A stretch of 64,000 bases of DNA from Planotetraspora mira (GCF_016863275.1 NZ_BOOO01000034.1:1-64000), one strand, 5' to 3'; positions 15,344-24,227 are shown, counted from the stretch's first letter. Made by a program: numbers and translations. Notes: generated by a model from the sequence alone, not told the origin.

Positions 15344-17032
15344 TCACGACCGTCCGAGGTAGGCCAGCAGGCGCTCCAGCGGCCAGGTGTTGACCACGTC
15401 CTCGGTCGTCAGCCAGGCGCGTTGCGCGATGCCGATCCCGAACCTCTGGTGGGCGAGGTGGGGGATGGCGTGGGAGTCGCTGTCGATGGAGAACTTCACG
15501 CCGTGGTGGCGCGCGAGCCGTACGAGATCGGAGGGGAGGTCGGCCCGGTCGGGGTAGGAGTCGATCTCCACGATCGTGCCGGTGCGCGCGGCGGCGCGGA
15601 AGACCGCGTCCCAGTCGGCGTCGACCGGCGGGCGCTTGCCGATCTTCCCGGTGGTGGGGTGGCCGATGATGTGGACGTCCGGGTTCTCGCAGGCCGTGAT
15701 GAAGCGGCGGGTCATCTCGTCGCGCGGCTGGGTGAAGTGCGAGTGCACGGAGGCGACGCAGACGTCGAAGCCCGACAGGACGTCGCCGGGCCAGTCGACC
15801 GAACCGTCGGGGCCGATGTTGAGTTCGGTGCCGTGCAGCAGCCGCATGTCCGGATATTCGCGTTGAAGGTCGGCGAGCCGGCCGCGCTGTTCGAGGGCCT
15901 TGTCCAGGGTCATCCGCTGCATGGCCAGATCCGGCGCGTGGTCGGTGACCGCGTAGTACGCGTATCCGCGCGCCGCGCCCGCCGCCACCATGTCCTCCAG
16001 CGAGGCGATCCCGTCCGTGAGGTCGGTGTGGGTGTGCAGGTCGCCCTTGATGTCGCCGAGCGTCACCAGGTCCGGCAGCTCGCCCCGCAGGGCCGCCTGG
16101 ACCTCGCCGCCGTCCTCGCGGAGCGTCGGCGGCACCCACCGCATGCCCAGGGCCCGGTAGATGTCCTCCTCGGTCTCGGACGCGATGACCTGGTCGTCGG
16201 CGTCGAACAGGCCGTACTCGGACAGCTTCCAGCCCTTCTTGACGGCCATCTCCCTGATGCGGATGTTGTGCTGCTTGCTGCCCGTGAAGTACACGAGGGC
16301 GGCGCCCCACGACTCGGCGGGCACGACCCGGAGGTCGACCTGGATGCCGCGGTCGGTCCGCACCGACGTCTTGCGCTCGCCGTGCGCGATGACCTCCGTG
16401 ACGTACGGCCGGCTCACGAAGAGCTCCATCAGCTCGGCCGGGCCGACGGCGAGGATGTCGATGTCGCCGATGGTCTCCCGCATCCTGCGCAGGGATCCGG
16501 CGAAGGCGATCCGCTCGGCGGGAAGCGAGGCCATCACACGCTCGGCGAGGTCCGTGGCCACGCCGAGGTGGACCCGCCCTCCCGACTGCTCCATCTGCTC
16601 GATGCCCTTGAGCAGGTTCTCCTCGGTCTTGGCGCCGAAGCCCCTGAGACCGGCCAGCCGGCCGTCCCTGATGGCCTCCGCTAGCGCCGCGGGGGAGTCG
16701 ATGCCGAGCTCCTGGAACAGGAACAGCGCCTTCTTGGGCCCGAGCGACGGGATGCGGGTGAGCCTGCGGACGCCGTCGGGCACGCGGCCGCGCAGGTCGT
16801 CGAGCTGGCGGAAGCTCCCTCTGGCGAGGAACTCCTCGACCTTCTTGGCGATCGCCTCGCCCACCCCGGGGATCTTGCGGACGTCGGTCCGCCTGAGGTC
16901 CTCGGGGAAGCCGGCGATCGACTTCGCCGCCTTCTGGTAGCTCCGCACGCGGAAGGCGTCGCCGCCCGTGAGCGCGAAGAGGTCCGCGTACTCCTCGAGC
17001 GCCGCCGCGGCCTCGTCATTCGACCGTCCCAT
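15344..17032 (-). CDS. polX: Family X DNA polymerase with PHP domain
   Basis: A 562-residue gap-filling repair polymerase. The N-terminal 8-kDa-like region has helix-hairpin-helix segments (KIPGVGEAIAKK, RIPSLGPKKAL). The palm contains GDIDIL with Asp190 and Asp192, and the third carboxylate Asp233 in QVDLRV. The C-terminal PHP domain starts DLHTHTDLTDG (from about 331) and retains HxH, TDHAPD and SDSH-type metal ligands, so 3'-5' exonuclease or phosphoesterase activity is likely. The length equals that of Bacillus PolX. A TACGCT box seven bases before the ATG suggests a leaderless transcript. The LigD-like polymerase at 23 kb gives the locus a second repair polymerase, though the two are not linked. 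Confidence 0.96.
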   Translation of the reverse strand: MGRSNDEAAAALEEYADLFALTGGDAFRVRSYQKAAKSIAGFPEDLRRTDVRKIPGVGEAIAKKVEEFLARGSFRQLDDLRGRVPDGVRRLTRIPSLGPKKALFLFQELGIDSPAALAEAIRDGRLAGLRGFGAKTEENLLKGIEQMEQSGGRVHLGVATDLAERVMASLPAERIAFAGSLRRMRETIGDIDILAVGPAELMELFVSRPYVTEVIAHGERKTSVRTDRGIQVDLRVVPAESWGAALVYFTGSKQHNIRIREMAVKKGWKLSEYGLFDADDQVIASETEEDIYRALGMRWVPPTLREDGGEVQAALRGELPDLVTLGDIKGDLHTHTDLTDGIASLEDMVAAGAARGYAYYAVTDHAPDLAMQRMTLDKALEQRGRLADLQREYPDMRLLHGTELNIGPDGSVDWPGDVLSGFDVCVASVHSHFTQPRDEMTRRFITACENPDVHIIGHPTTGKIGKRPPVDADWDAVFRAAARTGTIVEIDSYPDRADLPSDLVRLARHHGVKFSIDSDSHAIPHLAHQRFGIGIAQRAWLTTEDVVNTWPLERLLAYLGRS

Positions 17033-17039
17033 GGTGATC

Positions 17040-17045
17040 AGCGTA
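17040..17045 (-). promoter_or_regulatory. -10 box for a leaderless polX transcript
   Basis: On the minus strand TACGCT ends seven bases before the ATG at 17032, with no ribosome-binding sequence between them. The same hexamer precedes the YfiH gene at 48954. Confidence 0.5.
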
Positions 17046-17113
17046 CGGCCTGGGCCCCGCCGGCCCGGGGGGATCCCCGAGCCGGGCGGCCACCCGGGTG
17101 GTAGGGGGAAGGG

Positions 17114-18088
17114 TCAGAACTGCTGGGGCCTGGTCTGGTAGGGCTCGTCGAGGAAGCCGATCTCCTTGTCGGACAGCGTGAGACCGGCCGCCGCGATCGC
17201 GTCGTCCACGTGACGTTCCTTCGTCGCCCCGACGATCGGCGCGACGACGCCGGGACGGCTCAGCAGCCAGGCCAGCGCGACCGTCGCGGGGGAGGTCCCG
17301 CGCTCCGCCGCGGTCTGCGCGACCCGTTCCAGGATCTCGGCGTCGCCGTACCCGCCGTAGAGCTGCTCCTGGCGCGCCCCGTCACCGACCTGGCGCGAGG
17401 TGTCGGCGGGGGAGCCGGCGCGCGCGAGCAGGCCGCGGGCGAGGGGGCTCCACGGGATGAGCCCGACGCCCTGGTCGACGCAGAGTGGGATCATCTCCCG
17501 CTCCTCCTCCCGGTGCAGGAGGTTGTAGTGGTCCTGCATGCTCACGAACCTGGTCCAGCCGTTGCGCTCCGCGACGTGCTGCGCCTTGGCGAACTGCCAG
17601 GCCCACATGCTGGACGCCCCGATGTATCTGGCCTTGCCCGACCGGACGACGTCGTGGAGCGCCTCCATCGTCTCCTCGATGGGCGTCTCGGGGTCGAACC
17701 GGTGGATCTGGTAGAGATCGACGTGATCGGTGCCGAGCCGGGTGAGTGAGGCGTCGATCGCCGAGAGGATGTGCTTGCGGGACAGGCCGTAGTCGTTCCT
17801 GCCGCCGCCCATCGGGAAGTAGACCTTGGTGGCGAGCACATAGTCGTCGCGGCGCTGGAAGATCTTGCGGAGCAGGTTGCCGGTGATCTGCTCGCTGACG
17901 CCCCCCGAGTACACGTCCGCGGTGTCGAAGAACGTGACGCCGCCGTCCGCCGCCTTGCGGACGATCGGTTCCGCGTGCTCCTCGTCGAGCACCCAGCCGC
18001 CCCATGTGTCCGGGTCGCCGTAACTCATCATTCCCAGGCAGATCCGGGAGACCTTCATTCCGGTGGAGCCGAGCCGTACGTAGTCCAA
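17114..18088 (-). CDS. Aldo/keto reductase
   Basis: A 324-residue NADPH-dependent oxidoreductase of the YajO/voltage-gated-channel-beta-like type. The catalytic tetrad is visible: Asp and Tyr in FFDTADVYSGG, Lys in LATKVYF, and His in LYQIHRFDP. The NADPH-binding end has APIVGATKERH. The open frame extends to 18319, but the family's start (DYVRLGSTGMKVS) follows a TTG at 18088 preceded by GGAGGAGG at the right distance. It is divergent from the GNAT gene across 130 bp. The substrate is unknown, as for most AKRs. Confidence 0.92.
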   Translation of the reverse strand: MDYVRLGSTGMKVSRICLGMMSYGDPDTWGGWVLDEEHAEPIVRKAADGGVTFFDTADVYSGGVSEQITGNLLRKIFQRRDDYVLATKVYFPMGGGRNDYGLSRKHILSAIDASLTRLGTDHVDLYQIHRFDPETPIEETMEALHDVVRSGKARYIGASSMWAWQFAKAQHVAERNGWTRFVSMQDHYNLLHREEEREMIPLCVDQGVGLIPWSPLARGLLARAGSPADTSRQVGDGARQEQLYGGYGDAEILERVAQTAAERGTSPATVALAWLLSRPGVVAPIVGATKERHVDDAIAAAGLTLSDKEIGFLDEPYQTRPQQF

Positions 18089-18218
18089 TATCCACACCTC
18101 CTCCCGATATCTCACCACGATCGCGGGGGAGCCGGGCGCTGTCGCGACGACCCCGGCGGCCGGCGCCCGAGGGAATATTCGAGGGCGCGAACCATGCCGT
18201 ACGGCGTAGAACTGGCGG

Positions 18219-19148
18219 ATGAGCACATTCGACATCAGGCGGCCGCGCGGCACCGACGCCGCGGCGATCCACGACCTGGTCGCCGAGCACGACACCTCGG
18301 TCATCGGCAGGCCGGACATGACCCTGACCGACGTCGCCGACGTGCTGGAGGAGCTCGATCTCGAGAACGACAGCTGGCTGATCCACGAGGGCGGGCGGGT
18401 CCTCGGCTGGGGCTACGCCCAGCGACAGATGGACAGCGACAACGTCGAGATCGACGTGCGGGCGAGGACTCCCCAGGCCGCGGCCCTGTTGTGGGACACG
18501 GTGACGGAGCGGGCGCGGCGGCTCGCGTCAGAGGCGGGCCACGCACAGGTCCGGATGGACATCGCCGTCTACGAGCAGGACGCCGCGATGCGGGCGGCCG
18601 CGAGCGAGCGCGGCTTCGCCCCGGCCACGAGCTTCCACCGCATGCGGATCGACTTCCCCGCGCCCGCGCCGGCGTCCGTGCCCGGGACGACCGTGGAGAC
18701 CGGATCCCCCCATGACGAGGAGCTGAAGCGCACGGCCCACGGCATCCAGCAAGTGGGGTTCGCCCAGCACTTCGGGTTCGTCCCCCGGACGTTCGAGGAG
18801 TGGGCCGAGACGATGGAGAGATCCAGCGCCAACGACTGGAACCAGCTTCTCGTCGCCAGAGCCGGCGGCGAGCCGGCGGCCATGCTGCTCGGCACGGATC
18901 AGTTCGTGGAGGACGAGGACTGCGGCTACGTCCGGACGCTCGCCGTGCTTCCGCGTTTCCGGGGGCGCGGTCTCGGCAAGCTGCTGCTCGGGCACGCCTT
19001 CGCGGCGGACGAGCGGCGGGGGCGGGTGGGGACGATCCTGCACGTGGACTCCAACAACACCACCCCCGCGCTCGGCCTCTATCTGTCCGCCGGCATGCGT
19101 CCCGTGCTCGCCATCGACGTATGGCGGAAGGTGGTCGGCGGCTCCTGA
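18219..19148 (+). CDS. Double-GNAT-domain N-acetyltransferase
   Basis: A 309-residue protein with two GNAT folds. The N-terminal copy (about 5-145) is degenerate and lacks a clear acetyl-CoA loop. The C-terminal copy (about 165-305) has RTLAVLPRFRGRGLGKLLL, containing the R-G-x-G-x-G/A pyrophosphate loop, and NNTTPALGLYLSAGM. The tandem plan resembles mycothiol synthase and related actinobacterial acetyltransferases, but too little matches to call MshD. It is divergently placed from the aldo/keto reductase. The acceptor substrate is unknown. Confidence 0.85.
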   Translation: MSTFDIRRPRGTDAAAIHDLVAEHDTSVIGRPDMTLTDVADVLEELDLENDSWLIHEGGRVLGWGYAQRQMDSDNVEIDVRARTPQAAALLWDTVTERARRLASEAGHAQVRMDIAVYEQDAAMRAAASERGFAPATSFHRMRIDFPAPAPASVPGTTVETGSPHDEELKRTAHGIQQVGFAQHFGFVPRTFEEWAETMERSSANDWNQLLVARAGGEPAAMLLGTDQFVEDEDCGYVRTLAVLPRFRGRGLGKLLLGHAFAADERRGRVGTILHVDSNNTTPALGLYLSAGMRPVLAIDVWRKVVGGS

Positions 19149-19397
19149 GCAGGGGCATGACGGCGTCCTGTTGCGCGAGTAGTTCGCGAATAGTCGCATT
19201 CACCCCAGACGGGCAGCAACACCCTCGGTGTTAACCCTGTGTTTCGCCGGAAACAGCTGTCACGGGGGAAGGAGGTGTGACATATTGCGCCCGGATCGCG
19301 GTTGATTACAGGTGTCGGCCACAGGTATCGGCGCGGTCGAGTGAAACGGGGGATCAACGGGGCAGGGCGGGCGTTTGTTGCGTGGCCCTGCAATTCC
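19149..19397. other. Noncoding stretch with small hairpins and an orphan ribosome site
   Basis: No credible gene lies between the acetyltransferase and the DUF2203 gene. Two small stem-loops occur: AACACC-CTC-GGTGTT (19218-19232) and GTTTC-GCCG-GAAAC about 10 bp later. Just after them is GGAAGGAGGTG, an almost ideal anti-16S match near 19268, but the reading frames behind it are very short or uncharged with coding bias. It may mark a leader peptide or chance. Confidence 0.4.
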
Positions 19398-19427
19398 TTG
19401 ACACATGATCTCTACCGGGAGTACAAA
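19398..19427 (+). promoter_or_regulatory. Consensus sigma-70-type promoter before the DUF2203 gene
   Basis: TTGACA at 19398-19403 and TACAAA at 19422-19427 are separated by 18 bp. This is the closest match to a housekeeping promoter in the window. It points at the DUF2203 gene and would leave a leader of about 90 bases before GTG 19523, or about 30 bases before ATG 19466. Confidence 0.75.
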
Positions 19428-19522
19428 CCACCCAGCGCGTCGCATGTAACCGCTTTCTCCGCGGTATGGCGCTTTCCGCCCGTCGAAGCGTAACCGAGCC
19501 CTGCCGAACGTCACCGAATGAG

Positions 19523-19912
19523 GTGGACAGGATCTTCACCGTAGAAGAGGCCAAGTCGCTGCTGCCGAAGGTGCTCGAACACGTCCGAGAGCTCGTCACG
19601 TTACGTGCCGACCTGGCGGAGCTCTCCTACGACCTGAAACAGTCCGGGCTGTCCGCGATCGGCGGGATCCCCGAGTCCAAGGCGTACGAGGCCAGGATGG
19701 ACGAGATCCTCAGCTGGTTCGCCGCCGAGGGCATGGAGATCAAGGGGATCGCCCCCGTGCTCATCGACTTCCCCGCCGTGCTCGAGGACGGCGTCTCCGT
19801 CCGCCTGTGCTGGTTGGAGGGGGAGGAGGAGCTGGCCTGGTATCACCGCAGCGAGCTGGGCTTTTCTGGCCGGAGGCCCCTCCTGGACGACCACGCGCAG
19901 TCGCACGCCTGA
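19523..19912 (+). CDS. DUF2203 family protein
   Basis: A 129-residue protein of a widespread but uncharacterised family. It begins RIFTVEEAKSLLPKV, a helix typical of DUF2203, and continues with a long predicted coiled helix. The C-terminal block GVSVRLCWLEGEEELAWYHR is the most conserved part. I chose the GTG at 19523 because the 19 residues from the alternative ATG at 19466 lack family similarity, but the longer form cannot be excluded. A strong promoter lies upstream. It converges on the CbiX-like gene. No function is known. Confidence 0.82.
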   Translation: MDRIFTVEEAKSLLPKVLEHVRELVTLRADLAELSYDLKQSGLSAIGGIPESKAYEARMDEILSWFAAEGMEIKGIAPVLIDFPAVLEDGVSVRLCWLEGEEELAWYHRSELGFSGRRPLLDDHAQSHA

Positions 19913-19929
19913 TCCGGCCGGGCCGGGGG

Positions 19930-20784
19930 CTACTCCGCCAGGTCGTCGAAGTCCGGGAGCCCGCCCAGTGCGGCCCCGTAGCGCACGCACACCATCCTGG
20001 CCACGGCCTCGTGAGCGCCCAGCGGCGCGGAACAGCCCGCCTCGATCGACTCGGCGGCGGCCGCGATGCGGTCGCCGTCCGCCTCGGGGCCGATGACGTA
20101 GGGGGCCACGGCCAGCCGGTTGGCGCCGATCTTCCGCAGCCGCTCCGCGGCGTCCCTGACCGTCGGCACGCCGTCGAGTGCGGCGGGCACCACCGGCAGG
20201 GTGAGCCGCGCGGCCAGCAGGACGGCGGTGGCGTCGGCTCCGCGCGCCGCCTCGTCGCCGCCGGCCGTCGCGACGATGATCCCGTCGACGGGCGAGGTGA
20301 CGTTGAACAGCCGCATGCGGTCGGCGCGGGCCAGACCGGCCTCCGACAGCCGGATGTGCAGCGCCTCGGCGAGCAGCGGGTGCGGGCCCAGGGGCTCGGT
20401 GACCTTGACCGCCGCCTCGCTCTGCGTCACGGCGTCCCGTACGGCGCGCAGGACACGCGGATGGGGCCCGGTGACGAGGGGGACGACCACGGCGGAGGGA
20501 CCCTCGCCGGAGCGTTCGTCGGAGATGGAGGAGAACTCCGTGATGAGGTCGGCGCCGCCGTCGCCGAGCGAGACGATACGAAGGTCGATCTCTGGGTTGT
20601 CGAGCATGATGACGGCGGCCACCTCGGTCGCCACGTCACCGGCCTTCCCCGGGACCGCCAGCACCAGCGCGGGAGCGTCGAGCGGCAGGTTCGCCGGCAA
20701 TGGCCGTCGGTGACGCCCGGTACCCATTCGGGAGGATCGCTCCCGGATAGGGAGCTTTGACGGCTCTTCGTGACCTTCGTTCAC
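19930..20784 (-). CDS. Sirohydrochlorin chelatase / CbiX-like protein
   Basis: A 284-residue two-lobed chelatase-type protein. The first lobe (about 38-150) ends with PLGPHPLLAEAL, the usual CbiX/SirB His loop. The second lobe (about 165-270) has IGANRLAVAPYVIGPEADGDRI in place of the metal-site VAPYFLAPG-like block. The usual N-terminal HGSR metal-binding segment is replaced by VPGKAG, so one of the two metal-binding histidines seems lost. It may be a divergent chelatase or a non-catalytic relative. No sirohaem or cobalamin genes are nearby. The GTG start has a TAGAAT box eight bases upstream. Confidence 0.75.
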   Translation of the reverse strand: MNEGHEEPSKLPIRERSSRMGTGRHRRPLPANLPLDAPALVLAVPGKAGDVATEVAAVIMLDNPEIDLRIVSLGDGGADLITEFSSISDERSGEGPSAVVVPLVTGPHPRVLRAVRDAVTQSEAAVKVTEPLGPHPLLAEALHIRLSEAGLARADRMRLFNVTSPVDGIIVATAGGDEAARGADATAVLLAARLTLPVVPAALDGVPTVRDAAERLRKIGANRLAVAPYVIGPEADGDRIAAAAESIEAGCSAPLGAHEAVARMVCVRYGAALGGLPDFDDLAE

Positions 20785-20792
20785 ATCGGCGG

Positions 20793-20798
20793 ATTCTA
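20793..20798 (-). promoter_or_regulatory. -10 box for the CbiX-like gene
   Basis: On the minus strand TAGAAT ends eight bases before the GTG at 20784. No Shine-Dalgarno sequence follows, so the transcript may be leaderless. Confidence 0.5.
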
Positions 20799-20909
20799 GG
20801 GCGAATCAGCGCCAATAGCAGAACCAACGCGCGGCTTGTTGCCGACGGGTGATCCTTTCGCGTCCGGCGACCCCGAACGGGGCACCTCCGTGAGGCCCTG
20901 AAAAGGCCG

Positions 20910-20942
20910 CATCCCGGACAGGGGGATTCCCCGTCCGGGATG
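20910..20942. terminator. Terminator-like hairpin between divergent genes
   Basis: CATCCCGGAC (20910-20919) pairs perfectly with GTCCGGGATG (20933-20942), and the interior GGGG/CCCC extends the stem past a single bulged A. It lies between two genes that point away from each other, where no transcript should end. It may instead be a leader structure of the ribokinase mRNA or an insulator. Confidence 0.6.
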
Positions 20943-21030
20943 ACCCGGCCCGGCCGTCACGGGCGGCTCTCAGCCCCGCGCAGGTGCCCACCGGGGCGTG
21001 AGAGCCTGGGCGGGCACGTGAGAGGACGGA

Positions 21031-21912
21031 TTGATGATCTCGGTTTTCGGCAGCGCCAACATGGATCTGGTCGCCTACACCGCGAGGGCTCCCCGGCGCG
21101 GCGAGACGGTGACGGGCAGGACCTTCGCGACGATCCCCGGCGGCAAGGGCGCCAACCAGGCGACGGCCGCGGCCAGGGCCGGTGCGGACGTCGCCTTCTT
21201 CGGGGCCGTGGGAGACGACGCGTTCGGACCCGTGATGCGGCGGGGGCTGGAGTCGGCGGGGGTGGACGTGCGCGGCCTCAGGACGGTCCCGGGTTCCTCC
21301 GGCATCGCCCAGATCGTCGTGGACGACGACGGAGCGAACTCGATCATCGTCATCCCGGGGGCGAACGGCGCCGTCGCCGGCGCCTCGGCGGAGGACCTCG
21401 AGGTGATCGACGGGTCCGACGCGCTGCTGCTCCAGCTGGAACTCCCCATGGCGGCCGTGGTGGCGACCGCCCGTGCGTCGAGGGCGCCTGTCGTCCTCAC
21501 TCCCTCGCCGGTCCAGGAACTGCCGCGCGACCTGCTGGACGCCGTCACCCTGATCGTCCCGAACGAGCACGAGGCGCGGGCGATCACCGGTCTCTCCGAT
21601 CCGGAGCAGGCGCTCGGCGCGCTGCTGGAGCGCGTGCCGGAGGTGGTCGTCACGCTGGGGTCCGCGGGCGCCCTGTACGGCTCGCGCGACGGAGAGCGCC
21701 TGCGCGTGCCCGCCGTACCGGTGCGGGCCGTGGACACGACCGCCGCGGGCGACACCTTCGTGGGCGCGCTCTGCGTGGCCCGCGCCGAGGGCCGGCCCCA
21801 GGCGGAGGCCCTGCGCTTCGCCGCGACCGCGGCAGCCCTGTCCGTGCAGCGCGAAGGGGCGAGCACGTCCATGCCCGCCCGGGTCGAGATCGACGCGGCC
21901 ATGGCGGGCTGA
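21031..21912 (+). CDS. rbsK: Ribokinase (PfkB family sugar kinase)
   Basis: A 293-residue kinase that phosphorylates ribose or a related sugar at C5. The N-terminal VFGSANMDLVAY and GGKGANQA (PfkB signature 1) and C-terminal DTTAAGDTF (signature 2, with the catalytic Asp) match ribokinases closely. There is no ribose transporter, RbsD or LacI regulator nearby, so it stands alone and may serve nucleoside salvage. Two in-frame ATG codons stand at 21031 and 21034, with GAGAGGA upstream. The 5' side holds a strong hairpin at 20910-20942. Confidence 0.9.
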   Translation: MMISVFGSANMDLVAYTARAPRRGETVTGRTFATIPGGKGANQATAAARAGADVAFFGAVGDDAFGPVMRRGLESAGVDVRGLRTVPGSSGIAQIVVDDDGANSIIVIPGANGAVAGASAEDLEVIDGSDALLLQLELPMAAVVATARASRAPVVLTPSPVQELPRDLLDAVTLIVPNEHEARAITGLSDPEQALGALLERVPEVVVTLGSAGALYGSRDGERLRVPAVPVRAVDTTAAGDTFVGALCVARAEGRPQAEALRFAATAAALSVQREGASTSMPARVEIDAAMAG

Positions 21913-22019
21913 GCGGGGCGGCCCTCGCCGCAGAGGTCACAGCCCGGCGGCGGTTTGTTGCTGTAGCGGGATTTTGAGAACCTTTGGCGTTCAGGGTCGC
22001 CGGCCGACGGGGGTAGCGC

Positions 22020-23018
22020 ATGCGGGTCCACGACCTGTCCGGAGGAGACGACGTCCTCGCCCACGTGGAGACGGTCGCCCGCCGTGCGCTGCGCCGCTAC
22101 GACGTGGCGCCCGACGCCGCCGTCAGGCTCATCAACGTGTCGGAGAACGCGACCTTCACGGTCGACGACGGCGGCGTCCGCACCATCCTGCGCGTCCACC
22201 GCCTCGGCTACCACTCGCCCCAGGCGATCGCGTCCGAGCTCGACTGGGCGGGGGCTCTGCGGGCCGAGGCGGGTGTGCGCACGCCACGGGTGATCCCCGC
22301 ACGCGACGGGTCCAGGATCGTCACCGTGGAGACCCCTGGGGCCGACACCCGCCAGTGCGTGATGTTCGAGTTCCTCCCCGGCGGCGAGCCGCCGCAGGAC
22401 CGGCTGGTCGAGGACTTCGAGCCGCTCGGCGCGATCACGGCGCGGATGCACCTCCACGCGCGCGGGTGGGCCAGGCCGCCGGCCTTCACCCGCTTCCACT
22501 GGGACCTCGACGCGGCGTTCGGCGCCTCCCCCCGCTGGGGGAGCTGGCGGGACGGCCCGGGCATGGACGCCGAGGCCCGTGCCGTCCTCACCCGGTTGGA
22601 GGCGAGGCTGCGCGACCGGCTGCGGCGGTTCGGCACGGGACCGGAGCGCTACGGCCTGATCCACGCCGACCTGCGCCTGGCCAACCTGCTCGTGGACGGC
22701 GAGGCGGGGACCAGCGTCATCGACTTCGACGACTGCGGCATGGGGTGGTACCTCTACGACTTCGGCGCGGCCGTCAGCTTCATCGAGCACGACCCGCGGA
22801 TGCCCGAGATGATCGCCTCCTGGGTCCGCGGCTACCGGTCCGTGGCCGATCTTCCCCGCGCGGACGAGGACGAGATCTGGACGTTCGTCATGTTCCGCCG
22901 CCTGCTGCTGGTCGGGTGGATCGGATCCCACTCCGCCGTCGACATCGCGCGCGAGCTCGGCGCGGGATACACCCGCGGCACCTGCGAACTCGCCGAGCGC
23001 CATCTCGCAACCCCGTGA
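22020..23018 (+). CDS. APH/homoserine-kinase-like phosphotransferase
   Basis: A 332-residue protein with the aminoglycoside-phosphotransferase/choline-kinase fold. The Brenner-type catalytic loop is YGLIHADLRLANLL, with the catalytic Asp in HAD, and the metal-binding Asp is in VIDFDDCGMG. The N-lobe has SENATFTVDD, and MFEFLPGGEPP is the hinge. It resembles SrkA/YihE and homoserine-kinase-II-like proteins, so the target may be a small metabolite or a protein Ser/Thr. A GGGGG ribosome site precedes the ATG. It lies 30 bp before the ligD-like gene, which has its own -10 box. Confidence 0.87.
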   Translation: MRVHDLSGGDDVLAHVETVARRALRRYDVAPDAAVRLINVSENATFTVDDGGVRTILRVHRLGYHSPQAIASELDWAGALRAEAGVRTPRVIPARDGSRIVTVETPGADTRQCVMFEFLPGGEPPQDRLVEDFEPLGAITARMHLHARGWARPPAFTRFHWDLDAAFGASPRWGSWRDGPGMDAEARAVLTRLEARLRDRLRRFGTGPERYGLIHADLRLANLLVDGEAGTSVIDFDDCGMGWYLYDFGAAVSFIEHDPRMPEMIASWVRGYRSVADLPRADEDEIWTFVMFRRLLLVGWIGSHSAVDIARELGAGYTRGTCELAERHLATP

Positions 23019-23036
23019 TCATGAGGCTCCGCGACG

Positions 23037-23042
23037 TATCGT
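23037..23042 (+). promoter_or_regulatory. -10 box for a leaderless ligD-type transcript
   Basis: TATCGT ends six bases before the ATG at 23049. There is no ribosome-binding site between them. Confidence 0.5.
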
Positions 23043-23048
23043 GGCGGC

Positions 23049-24227
23049 ATGACGCTGGAGGTCGACGGCAGGGAAGTGAAGATCACCAATCCTGACCGGG
23101 TGGTCTTCCCACAGACCGGGCACACCAAGCGGGACCTCATCGCCTACTACCAGGTCGTCGCCGAGGGCGCGCTCCGCGGCGTCGCCGACCGGCCGGTGAT
23201 CCTCAAACGCTTCGTTCACGGCACCGACCAGGCGGCCTTCTTCCAGAAGCGGGCGCCGTCCAAACGGCCGGCCTGGATCGAGGTCGTCGAGCTGAGCTAC
23301 CCCTCGGGCCGCACGGCCGACGAGGTGGTCATGCGCGACCTCGCCCACCTCCTGTGGACGGTCAACCTCGGATGCGTCGACCTCAACCCGCACCCGGTCC
23401 GCGCCGGGGACCTCGACCATCCCGACGAGCTCAGGATCGACCTCGACCCGGTGCCGGGGATCGAATGGGAGCAGATCGTCAGGATCGCCCTCGTCGCCAG
23501 GGACGTGCTGGAGGAGCACGGCCTGACCGCCTGGCCCAAGACGTCCGGCTCCCGTGGTTTCCACGTCTACGCCGCCATCGAGCCCCGCTGGAAATTCCGC
23601 GACGTACGGCGGGCCGCAGAGGCCGTCGCCCGCGAGGTGGAGCGCCGGGCGCCCGGCATCGCCACGAGCCGGTGGTGGAAGGAGGAGCGCCAGGGCGTCT
23701 TCGTCGACTTCAACCAGAACGCGCGGGACAGGACCGTGGCCTCGGCCTACTCCGTCCGCCCCACGGGGCTGGTCTCCACACCGCTCGGGTGGGACGAGGT
23801 CGAGGGGTGCCGCCCGGAGGAGTTCACCATGGCGACGGTGCCCGACAGGTACGGCGAGGCCGGAGACCCGTGGGCGGGCATGGAGCAGACCGCCGGCTCG
23901 CTCGAACATCTCCTGGAGCTCGCCGACGCCCAGGAGCCGCGGCCGGCGGCGCCCAAGGGCACGGGACGCCGTGTGCCGGTGATGCCGCTGATCGAGATCG
24001 CCCGGGCGGAGACCAGGGACGAGGCGATGGCCGGCTTCGAACGCTGGAAGGCCAGGCACCCCGAGGCCGCGGAACGGCTCGAACCCGCCGACGTCCTGGT
24101 CGACTCGATGCGCGGGAGCAGCACCAACTGGACGCGGATCCGGGTGAACCTGCAGCACGTCCCCGAGGACGAGCGGCCCGGCCAGGAACCCCTCGAAGTC
24201 GACTACGACCCGTGGCGCGGCCGGTAG
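23049..24227 (+). CDS. NHEJ polymerase/primase domain protein (LigD POL type)
   Basis: A 392-residue archaeo-eukaryotic-primase-fold polymerase, equal to the POL module of LigD but without ligase or phosphoesterase modules. The metal site is RIDLDP with Asp131 and Asp133, and the third carboxylate is Asp220 in GVFVDFNQN. TSGSRGFHVY (165-174) binds the nucleotide, and the N-terminal ITNPDRVVFPQTG block is typical. It would extend or fill DNA ends during double-strand-break repair. Ku and an ATP-dependent ligase are not in the window, so it must work with unlinked partners. Its last 25 bases overlap the end of the convergent GMC gene. Confidence 0.93.
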   Translation: MTLEVDGREVKITNPDRVVFPQTGHTKRDLIAYYQVVAEGALRGVADRPVILKRFVHGTDQAAFFQKRAPSKRPAWIEVVELSYPSGRTADEVVMRDLAHLLWTVNLGCVDLNPHPVRAGDLDHPDELRIDLDPVPGIEWEQIVRIALVARDVLEEHGLTAWPKTSGSRGFHVYAAIEPRWKFRDVRRAAEAVAREVERRAPGIATSRWWKEERQGVFVDFNQNARDRTVASAYSVRPTGLVSTPLGWDEVEGCRPEEFTMATVPDRYGEAGDPWAGMEQTAGSLEHLLELADAQEPRPAAPKGTGRRVPVMPLIEIARAETRDEAMAGFERWKARHPEAAERLEPADVLVDSMRGSSTNWTRIRVNLQHVPEDERPGQEPLEVDYDPWRGR

